A stretch of DNA of 64,000 nucleotides from positions 186,001 to 250,000 of the forward strand of contig NZ_LR722651.1 of NCBI RefSeq assembly GCF_902500225.1. The letters are read 5' to 3'. Under the pieces are notes generated by a model. It searched no databases and was not told where the DNA came from. It worked only from the letters and a program-made list of their open reading frames with translations. The stretch comes from Buttiauxella massiliensis (GTDB lineage Bacteria; Pseudomonadota; Gammaproteobacteria; Enterobacterales; Enterobacteriaceae). The translations under genes were made by a program, and so were the position numbers. Shown piece after piece: positions 57,812-64,000 of the stretch (position 1 is the stretch's first letter; every line of letters begins with the position of its first letter).

Positions 57812-58861
57812 ATGCTCTCTCCAGAACCCGATAAAACCGGGCTACATATTCTAATAAAGCTTTCAGCGCTGGTGATTATTCTTGCCGGGATTCATGCTGC
57901 GGCAGACATTATCGTCCAGCTATTGCTGGCGCTATTTTTTGCCATTGTGCTTAACCCGTTAGTAACGTGGTTTATTCGCCGGGGAGTGAACCGCCCACTG
58001 GCTATCTCGATAGTCGTATTTGCGATGTTGGTTGTGCTGACGATACTGGTGGGTGTGCTGGCGGCATCCATGTCTGAATTCGTCGATATGCTGCCGAAGT
58101 ACAACAAGATGCTGACGCAAAAAGTGTTTGAGCTCGAAAAAATGCTGCCCTTTATGCACCTGCGATTATCGCCGGAGCGCATGTTGCAGCGTATGGACTC
58201 TGAGAAAGTGATGTCTTACGCCACCACGCTAATGACCGGACTTTCCGGCGCAATGGCCAGCATTCTGCTGCTGGTGATGACGGTGGTATTTATGCTGTTC
58301 GAGGTGCGCCACGTTCCGTACAAACTGCGCTTCGCCCTTTCCAACCCGAAAATTCATATCGCCAGCCTGCACCGCGCACTCAAAGGCGTGACGCATTATC
58401 TGGCGCTTAAAACGCTCATCAGCCTGTGGACCGGGTTGATTATCTGGCTTGGCCTCGAACTGCTGGGCGTCCAATTTGCGTTAATGTGGGGCGTGTTGGG
58501 ATTCTTGCTCAATTACATTCCCAATATCGGTTCGGTCATTTCCGCTATTCCGCCAATGATTCAGGCGTTTTTGTTTAACGGCACTTACGAAATGATTTTG
58601 GTTGGCGTGCTGTTCCTTGCGGTGCATATGCTGCTTGGGAATATCCTTGAACCACGCATGATGGGACGCGGCCTTGGAATGTCGACCTTCGTGGTGTTCC
58701 TGTCATTGCTGTTCTGGGGCTGGCTGCTCGGCCCAGTGGGTATGCTCCTGTCAGTGCCGCTTACCAGCGTATGTAAAATTCTGATGGAAACCACTCAGGG
58801 CGGCGCCAAACTTGCAGTGTTGCTTGGGCAAGGACGGCCAAAAAGTCGGTTGCCGGGATAG
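57812..58861 (+). CDS. yhhT: AI-2E family transporter YhhT
   Basis: 349 residues, close to E. coli YhhT end to end (including PKSRLPG at the C-terminus). AI-2E/PerM family with seven to eight helices; FFAIVLNPLVTWFIRRGV and LNYIPNIGSVISAIPP are conserved. Function unknown; family members include autoinducer-2 exporter TqsA and Na+/H+ antiporters. In E. coli acpT and the nik operon follow; here a hairpin and an unrelated gene follow. Confidence 0.94.
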   Translation: MLSPEPDKTGLHILIKLSALVIILAGIHAAADIIVQLLLALFFAIVLNPLVTWFIRRGVNRPLAISIVVFAMLVVLTILVGVLAASMSEFVDMLPKYNKMLTQKVFELEKMLPFMHLRLSPERMLQRMDSEKVMSYATTLMTGLSGAMASILLLVMTVVFMLFEVRHVPYKLRFALSNPKIHIASLHRALKGVTHYLALKTLISLWTGLIIWLGLELLGVQFALMWGVLGFLLNYIPNIGSVISAIPPMIQAFLFNGTYEMILVGVLFLAVHMLLGNILEPRMMGRGLGMSTFVVFLSLLFWGWLLGPVGMLLSVPLTSVCKILMETTQGGAKLAVLLGQGRPKSRLPG

Positions 58862-58869
58862 GTTCTTAA

Positions 58870-58904
58870 TTTCCCGGGTGATAAGTTAATGTTCACCCGG
58901 GAAA
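58870..58904. terminator. Hairpin between yhhT and the M24-like gene
   Basis: TTTCCCGGGTGA (58870-58881) pairs with TCACCCGGGAAA (58893-58904): 12 base pairs, 11-base loop. The plus-strand side lacks a T-run (AGAAAAAGG follows), so it could be a yhhT 3' end or a leader structure of the next gene, whose ribosome site begins eight bases later. Confidence 0.55.
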
Positions 58905-58925
58905 AGAAAAAGGAGTGACTCACCC

Positions 58926-60317
58926 ATGCCGCAGCCAACAATCACACTTGCCGCCATTGAGCAGCCAGCAATTTACCTGAACACCCCAAGCGTGGTGCTA
59001 AACAACCAGACTATTGAGGAGCGTTTGCGCAAAGTTTTGCAGGGAATGGCGCAACAAAATCTGGATTCGCTCGTCGTTTATGCCGATAAAGAGCATGGCG
59101 GGAATTTTGAATATTTGACTGGTTTCATCCCACGCTTTGAAGAAGGCTTGCTGGTTCTACATAAAAGCGGTGAAGCGGTGCTGGTTCTTGGTAATGAAAA
59201 CCTCAAACTCGCACAGCACTCCAGAACTCCAGCAAGTGTGGTACATGCGCCGTGGTTTTCGCTGCCAAACCAGCCGATGGAGACCACACTTTCGCTAAGC
59301 GAAGTGTTGCAACAAGCCGGACTTCGTGGGCAAAAGCGTGTTGGTATTGCGGGCTGGAAGCTTTTCACTGGCATCAACGACAACAATAAGTCACTGTTTG
59401 ATATCCCCACCTTTATTTTCCTGGCGCTTCAAAGTGCGCTGACTCCAGCGTGTGAATTACTCAACGCCACAGATCTGTTTATTTCTCCGCGCCAGGGAGC
59501 AAGGACAACCAATAACGCCAATGAAATTGCGCACTATGAATACGGTGCAAACCTGGCATCAAGCGCGGCGCTTAGCGCACTGAATGCAATTGAATTAGGT
59601 AAAACGGAAAAGTCGATTGCAGCCCTGCTTGCCGCCGATGGGCAAGCCAATAACGTCGTAACCATTGCTGCTACGGGCGATCGTTTTGAAAATGCCAACT
59701 TGTACCCATCGGATAAACAGATCCAAAAAGGCGACAAGTTTTCATTAACAGTCAGTTATAAGGGCGGTTTAACCAGCCGTGCGGCATACGTCGTCAGCAA
59801 GGCCGATGAACTTCATGATGAGGTCAGTGATTATCTCGATGTGGTCGCCATCCCGTATTATCAGGCTGTCGTGAGCTGGCTTGAATACATGCGCGTCGGT
59901 GTCAAAGGCCATGAAGTATATGAACTCATTGAGCAGGTTCTTCCAAAAACCGAATACCACTGGCACCTTAATCCTGGTCATTTAGTTGCTGACGAAGAGT
60001 GGCTTTGCTCGCCGATTTACCCGGCGTCAGATATCCCTTTATCCAGTGGGATGCTGCTACAAATCGACATCATCCCATCACGCAAAGGCTACGCTGGTGC
60101 CAGTATCGAAGACACCATTGCACTTGCTGATGAAACTTTGCGCCTGCAAATAGCCACCCTCTACCCGGAATTATGGCAACGCATCAGCGCTCGCAGAGAT
60201 TACATCCGTGACGTACTGAATATTCACTTACACGAAGATGTGCTGCCGCTGTCAAACACCGTGGGATATTTGCGGCCCTATTTGCTGAATAAAGATTTGG
60301 CGCTAATTTGCCAATAA
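58926..60317 (+). CDS. M24 (creatinase/aminopeptidase P-fold) protein lacking most metal ligands
   Basis: 463 residues: a creatinase-type N-terminal domain (about 25-190, LDSLVVYADKEHGGNFEYLT then GFIPRFEEG) and a pita-bread M24 domain (about 200-440). Active M24 peptidases carry Asp, Asp, His, Glu, Glu metal ligands. Here the Asp-Asp segment reads GDKFSLTVSYKGGLTSRAAY (residues 269-288) with both aspartates gone, the His remains as NPGHL (His352), the first Glu is Asp (QIDIIP, 381) and the last Glu is kept (SIEDT, 395). It is thus likely a pseudo-peptidase or a binding protein. No signal peptide. AAGGAG ten bases before the ATG. It lies where E. coli has acpT. Natural role unknown. Confidence 0.82.
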   Translation: MPQPTITLAAIEQPAIYLNTPSVVLNNQTIEERLRKVLQGMAQQNLDSLVVYADKEHGGNFEYLTGFIPRFEEGLLVLHKSGEAVLVLGNENLKLAQHSRTPASVVHAPWFSLPNQPMETTLSLSEVLQQAGLRGQKRVGIAGWKLFTGINDNNKSLFDIPTFIFLALQSALTPACELLNATDLFISPRQGARTTNNANEIAHYEYGANLASSAALSALNAIELGKTEKSIAALLAADGQANNVVTIAATGDRFENANLYPSDKQIQKGDKFSLTVSYKGGLTSRAAYVVSKADELHDEVSDYLDVVAIPYYQAVVSWLEYMRVGVKGHEVYELIEQVLPKTEYHWHLNPGHLVADEEWLCSPIYPASDIPLSSGMLLQIDIIPSRKGYAGASIEDTIALADETLRLQIATLYPELWQRISARRDYIRDVLNIHLHEDVLPLSNTVGYLRPYLLNKDLALICQ

Positions 60318-60327
60318 TGTTTATCTT

Positions 60328-60355
60328 CCTGCGCCGGATATCTTCCGCGCGCAGG
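60328..60355. terminator. Convergent hairpin between the M24-like gene and the fimbrial operon
   Basis: CCTGCGC-CGGA..TCCG-GCGCAGG forms an interrupted stem between the two convergent stops. No clear U-run. Confidence 0.5.
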
Positions 60356-60361
60356 AGTTAT

Positions 60362-60712
60362 CTAGTCTTGTTTACTCGGGCATTGAACCTGGTGAACAAG
60401 TTCAGGTGTCCAGTGATACTCAACTACATGCCCTTCCGGGCTTCTGACAGCAATATGTAACTGGGCAAATTCACCGGATTGCAGGGTAAAGAAAAGTTGC
60501 GTCAGGGGGTATGGGCAGCCAGCCTGATAGGAAACAAACATTTTCTGCCGGGTTCGCTGAGATCCTCGCTGTGTATTAATAACCAGTTCTATGGTCATTT
60601 GCCCGGAAATATCTCGCTCAAACACAGCATATGCCGTGAGATATTGATGACCAAATTGATTATTGTGTGATACCCATATCTGGTCTCTGGTCTTAACAAG
60701 AGTTGCATGCAT
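60362..60712 (-). CDS. Hypothetical non-secreted protein at the end of the fimbrial operon
   Basis: 116 residues from ATG 60712 (a GTG at 60724, in frame, is the alternative and would start four bases after the adhesin stop). No signal peptide or membrane helix; two cysteines (AGCPYP and VQCPSK). Predicted mixed alpha/beta with segments YAVFERDISGQMTIELVINT and GHVVEYHWTPELVHQ. I do not recognise the family. It follows the adhesin gene by less than 20 bases on the same strand, so is co-transcribed. Fimbrial operons usually end with secreted subunits or regulators, so a cytoplasmic last gene is notable. The ribosome site is weak (GTGAGACGAAAT). Confidence 0.6.
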   Translation of the reverse strand: MHATLVKTRDQIWVSHNNQFGHQYLTAYAVFERDISGQMTIELVINTQRGSQRTRQKMFVSYQAGCPYPLTQLFFTLQSGEFAQLHIAVRSPEGHVVEYHWTPELVHQVQCPSKQD

Positions 60713-60728
60713 ATTTCGTCTCACTTAT

Positions 60729-61682
60729 TTATTGGTAATCAATATTGAAATACAGGCTGGCGTGGATTTTCCCCGGTTGTACCTGTTCATCTATCTGGTA
60801 ATACTGCGAATAAAATCGAACGGAATATTTGTCGGATTTGGAGCTTCTCAATTCCACTTTTTTCATTTCATGAAAATTAAGCGGCTGATGATCGTCACCG
60901 AGCACTTGCACTCCAATCCCCTTAGCAGAAGAACGTCCTGCCACTGAATTGCTTAACACTCCGTCAGAACCCGAGTTTTTGCCGAATTGCCCATTCCATT
61001 TCAAGAAAACAGCAGAGGGCGTTTTATCATCGGTTGCACAAGATAAATGAATATCAAAAGGGGTTTTACCTGCCACCGAACCAGGGGATTTGAACCGGTC
61101 CAGAACGACGCCTGGCAGCGTAATATTGCGTGTTTTATCACCATAAATTTTGCATGAGCGATTCAGAATGGTGACAAAGCCAGCCGGAATATAAATATCT
61201 ATCAGCGGTGAACTCTGCAGTAGGTTATTTATTTCAAAACGCATACCTTCTGAGCCTCCTCTGGCCGATATTCCATCATCAGCCTTAATCAACTCCATAT
61301 TGATTCTGGCCCCAGATAATTCAGACATGCTTGCAGAAAATTTTGAAGGCCAGGCTATTTCGCGCCCACTTGAAGTGACCAAAGTCATTCTCATACCAAC
61401 GCCTTTTGCATTGGTTTGAAAAACTCCGGGAGTTTTCATCTTCGACGCTCCACCTGGAACATCAGCGCTAAATTTAATAAGCTCCTCACACTCAGGAGAC
61501 GGTGGAAGCTGCACAGCAAATGAACCCTTTTTTAGCACTGAGCCTAAAGCATGATTATTTCTGTTGGTTACCGTTTCCGGCGATAAAGTCATTTTTTGTG
61601 ATTTAACAATACAAGTAGCCTGGGAATTAAAACTTACCGCCAGAAGTATCAGCAGTGGTAACCCTGCACGAACTAACGACAT
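60729..61682 (-). CDS. Chaperone-usher fimbrial tip adhesin (FimH-like)
   Basis: 317 residues, the size of two-domain FimH-like adhesins. Signal peptide AGLPLLILLAVSFNSQA, mature from about TCIVKSQKM. The N-terminal half (about 23-165) would be the receptor-binding lectin domain with paired Cys (TCIV, PECEEL). The C-terminal half (about 170-317) looks like a pilin domain lacking its last strand: NRSCKIYGDKTRNITLPGVV with LSCATDD and the final ASLYFNIDYQ for donor-strand exchange. Exported by the usher encoded upstream, whose stop overlaps this start by ten bases. Receptor unknown. Confidence 0.85.
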   Translation of the reverse strand: MSLVRAGLPLLILLAVSFNSQATCIVKSQKMTLSPETVTNRNNHALGSVLKKGSFAVQLPPSPECEELIKFSADVPGGASKMKTPGVFQTNAKGVGMRMTLVTSSGREIAWPSKFSASMSELSGARINMELIKADDGISARGGSEGMRFEINNLLQSSPLIDIYIPAGFVTILNRSCKIYGDKTRNITLPGVVLDRFKSPGSVAGKTPFDIHLSCATDDKTPSAVFLKWNGQFGKNSGSDGVLSNSVAGRSSAKGIGVQVLGDDHQPLNFHEMKKVELRSSKSDKYSVRFYSQYYQIDEQVQPGKIHASLYFNIDYQ

Positions 61683-64000
61683 ATCGCCTCCTGGCTTTTA
61701 ATATCAATTGTGCAGACTCCAGTTTCTGACGAAACACTCACCGTAGGTGATTGGGTTTGGTCAATATAGAGAAGCCCACCCTGACCGACATAACCAATAT
61801 GGTTATTTTCCTGGTCTTTGATAACCGCGCCAAAAGGTAAAGTCTGTTGGTTGCGCAGTTTGGGATGAATAATGGTCTGTTTATTTATCTTTGTGTCAAA
61901 AGCAACGTGAACAACACTGCCCTCAAAGGGCACAACTTTTCTTTGTGTTTGCTGGAAAGTGACGGAGTCATCCGCGCCTTTTGGGTTAATCACCACATCG
62001 TTAACACGCCAGGCGCGCAACCACGGCATAACTGCATAACCATTTGAGTCAAAACGGGTTCCTGGCGCTCCATCTAAACGCGCACCTTTTGCATCTGCGG
62101 CGTAAACCAGTGCTACCGTATCGCTTCGTTCTGGGGAGAAGGTCACCCCTTTATGGTGAGCAATCATTGAACCACTCATCCCCGCACTAGCCTGATGCCA
62201 GTCATTACCCTGGCTTAATGTCGTGCTCAGAGTGCTGTAAGGTGAACGGTAAGTTCCATTCATTCCCCAGTCCATATCTCCGCCACGGCCATAGGCTGCA
62301 TTAAGGCCTAGCATCATATTATTTTCTTCATCAACTGAGGTTGAGAAGCCCATACGCGTATTGCTGGCTTTACCATTACTGCTATAGCTGTCTGAATATA
62401 TTTGTGTGTATCCAGAGTCTGAACGCGGGAGTGAATAACTAAAGTTCAGCGCAATCTGATCATCTTTCGTTACGCCACCATATTCATCTTCATTCCATAA
62501 ACGCTGCACTGAAATCGTCCAGTTTAAATTTCCCCAGTTATTGCTATAGCCCACAGAATATTGTCGATAACTATCCTGCTGTTCCCAGTATTTATTAATC
62601 GACCCAGAGATATTTAATGATCCCCATCCATCCTGAAAAGGCTGACTCAGGCTTAATGACCAGGACTGTTTTTCGCGTAATACTGCGTATTCCGAACCAC
62701 TATCTTGCTGTTCAAAAGCATCACGCTGCCCATAGAAGTTTTTCGCATTGAATTTTCCCTCCAGCCAGAATGAGGTTTGCGACAATGGTAGGGTTCGGTT
62801 GTAGGTCAGGCGGTATCCTTGCCCGTGGTTTTCCTGATTATCGAAATTAAAGCGTGACTGTGTAATGTCGAGAGCGAAAGCGCCAAAAAAGGTATTCAAC
62901 CCAGCGCCCACTAACGCCGACTGGTAATGATCAAATCCGGTAGCACCAGAATAGAGCGACACATAATTGTTTAGGCCGTACTGCCACGTAACCTGTGCAG
63001 CAAAGGGAGATTCATTGCTATCTTGCTCATCAACTTTCCCAAGCGAAACGTTATAGCGACTCACGCCCGGTTTTAATAATTGTGGCACTGATGAATAAGG
63101 AACAGAGAAACGCCGAATACGCCCGTCAGATTCCTGAATAGTGACCAGCAAATCTCCGCCCGTATTTGCCGGTAAAATAGACTCGATTGAGAAAGGTCCT
63201 GCCGGTACGGATGTTTGATGAATAACTCTTCCATCCTGTGTCACGGTGACACGTGCATTCGTTTCCGCCATCCCTCTGATATTTGGTGCCCAGCTCAATG
63301 TGTTATCCGGGTGCATTTGATCCTGTGATTCAAGCGATGCGCCCAAAATGCTTAAACCATCAAACAGCTGGCTATCAGTATAAAATTGCCCGGCACTGAA
63401 CATGGACTTCCAGCCAATCAATGGCTTTTTTAAGGTAGTCCGGTTGCTGGAATAATGCTTTCCACTGTCGTTGTTCCAGTCGAGGCTACCAAAATGTTCA
63501 AGCAGCCAACCCGATGCAGAAGCTCTTACATCAAGCCCGAGCCAGGCACTATCCGAACTGGAGCGACTATCGCCACGTTGCTGCATCGAGTAGTAATCAG
63601 CCATATAACCGAGATTAATTGCCGGAATACCCTTCTGCCACTGCTCAGGCTGCACATAGTTGCTATCGGTATTATCCAGATATGCTTGTGGAACACTCAT
63701 CCGTAATTCCAACAATCCGGCATTAAAGGTTTCTACCGCATTACCGTAAACATCCCATTTATTAATCGTGCCACAGTAATTTTTTTCCTCCGCCAGAGAT
63801 TTATTCATCCGTAGAGTGTTAACTCCAACAGACTCGAGAAAGTAAGCGGAATGACAGGTTGCTAAGTCACCAGCTTGGGTTTTATTAAAAATCACATCGT
63901 GGCGACCACGCCAATGTTCATTGACATAAACATCAACGCTATAACGCCCTGGTGGCAATGATTTTATATCGAAAGCACTAAGATCGTTGCTCTTAGCATT
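61673..64000 (-). CDS. Fimbrial outer-membrane usher (FimD family), 5' end outside the window
   Basis: The frame is open from the stop at 61673 to the window's right edge, giving about 775 residues of a protein usually 800-870 long; only the signal peptide and first strands are missing. Usher features: N-terminal domain DLSAFDIKSLPPGRYSVDVYV with CHSAYF cysteine, the 24-strand barrel (many alternating Tyr/Ser/Trp segments), the plug region (GRVIHQTSVPAGPFSIESIL), and two C-terminal domains ending in GVCTIDIKSQEAICR with a Cys pair. It assembles chaperone-bound subunits into a fimbria. Chaperone and major pilin genes are expected beyond position 64000. Confidence 0.95.
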   Translation of the reverse strand, partial: NAKSNDLSAFDIKSLPPGRYSVDVYVNEHWRGRHDVIFNKTQAGDLATCHSAYFLESVGVNTLRMNKSLAEEKNYCGTINKWDVYGNAVETFNAGLLELRMSVPQAYLDNTDSNYVQPEQWQKGIPAINLGYMADYYSMQQRGDSRSSSDSAWLGLDVRASASGWLLEHFGSLDWNNDSGKHYSSNRTTLKKPLIGWKSMFSAGQFYTDSQLFDGLSILGASLESQDQMHPDNTLSWAPNIRGMAETNARVTVTQDGRVIHQTSVPAGPFSIESILPANTGGDLLVTIQESDGRIRRFSVPYSSVPQLLKPGVSRYNVSLGKVDEQDSNESPFAAQVTWQYGLNNYVSLYSGATGFDHYQSALVGAGLNTFFGAFALDITQSRFNFDNQENHGQGYRLTYNRTLPLSQTSFWLEGKFNAKNFYGQRDAFEQQDSGSEYAVLREKQSWSLSLSQPFQDGWGSLNISGSINKYWEQQDSYRQYSVGYSNNWGNLNWTISVQRLWNEDEYGGVTKDDQIALNFSYSLPRSDSGYTQIYSDSYSSNGKASNTRMGFSTSVDEENNMMLGLNAAYGRGGDMDWGMNGTYRSPYSTLSTTLSQGNDWHQASAGMSGSMIAHHKGVTFSPERSDTVALVYAADAKGARLDGAPGTRFDSNGYAVMPWLRAWRVNDVVINPKGADDSVTFQQTQRKVVPFEGSVVHVAFDTKINKQTIIHPKLRNQQTLPFGAVIKDQENNHIGYVGQGGLLYIDQTQSPTVSVSSETGVCTIDIKSQEAICR

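Overview
The window is chromosomal DNA of an enterobacterium (order Enterobacterales, family Enterobacteriaceae). Nearly every protein aligns along its whole length with an Escherichia coli K-12 counterpart. Most genes lie in the E. coli order, and the intergenic DNA carries REP/BIME-type palindromes and ERIC elements typical of this group. It is not E. coli itself: gene order is broken in several places and accessory genes occur that K-12 lacks at these sites. I cannot name the genus from sequence alone.

Layout. (1) 1-8320, hydrogen metabolism: the 3' end of the formate hydrogenlyase operon (hycG partial, hycH, hycI), a HigBA/RelE-like toxin-antitoxin pair on the opposite strand, then hydN-fdhF-hypF and a NiCoT-type nickel permease behind a sigma54-type promoter with a 20-bp palindrome upstream. 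The formate dehydrogenase has cysteine where E. coli FDH-H has selenocysteine. (2) 8322-14188: avtA, malS, bax, xylR. (3) 14362-21436: xylose genes xylFGH and xylAB with a divergent control region; ERIC elements lie between xylR and xylH and between xylA and xylB. (4) 21514-24561: gluconate genes gntR, gntK, gntU, placed directly next to xylB, unlike in E. coli. (5) 24666-29848: yhhW, yhhX, the iron-stress small RNA RyhB with its Fur box, yhhY, ggt, yhhA. (6) 29940-42466: glycerol-3-phosphate uptake (ugpBAECQ), a small exported protein of unknown function, branched-chain amino acid uptake (livKHMGF, livJ) and panM. (7) 42689-51648: rpoH, ftsYEX, rsmD, yhhL, yhhM, yhhN, zntA. (8) 51695-54526: a three-gene TRAP transporter inserted between zntA and tusA. 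(9) 54726-58861: tusA, yhhQ, dcrB, yhhS, yhhT. (10) 58926-64000, accessory end: an M24-fold protein lacking most metal ligands, then part of a chaperone-usher fimbrial operon (usher running off the right edge, tip adhesin, and a last small ORF without a signal peptide).

How the parts fit. HycI matures the large subunit of hydrogenase 3, HypF makes the cyanide ligands of the NiFe site, the NiCoT permease supplies nickel, and HydN/FdhF feed formate electrons, so the left block is a compact hydrogenlyase support module. The middle is mostly uptake and first steps of carbon-source use (xylose, maltodextrin, gluconate, glycerophosphodiesters, branched-chain amino acids) under classical regulators. 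The right half is housekeeping (heat-shock sigma factor, division/SRP receptor, rRNA methylation, zinc efflux) ending in strain-variable DNA.

The strongest leads for follow-up are the Cys-type FdhF with a decayed SECIS-like segment, the M24 pseudo-enzyme, the fimbrial operon with a non-secreted last gene, and an ERIC element carrying a hairpin-rich insertion. No CRISPR array, tRNA, rRNA, insertion sequence with transposase, or prophage was seen.
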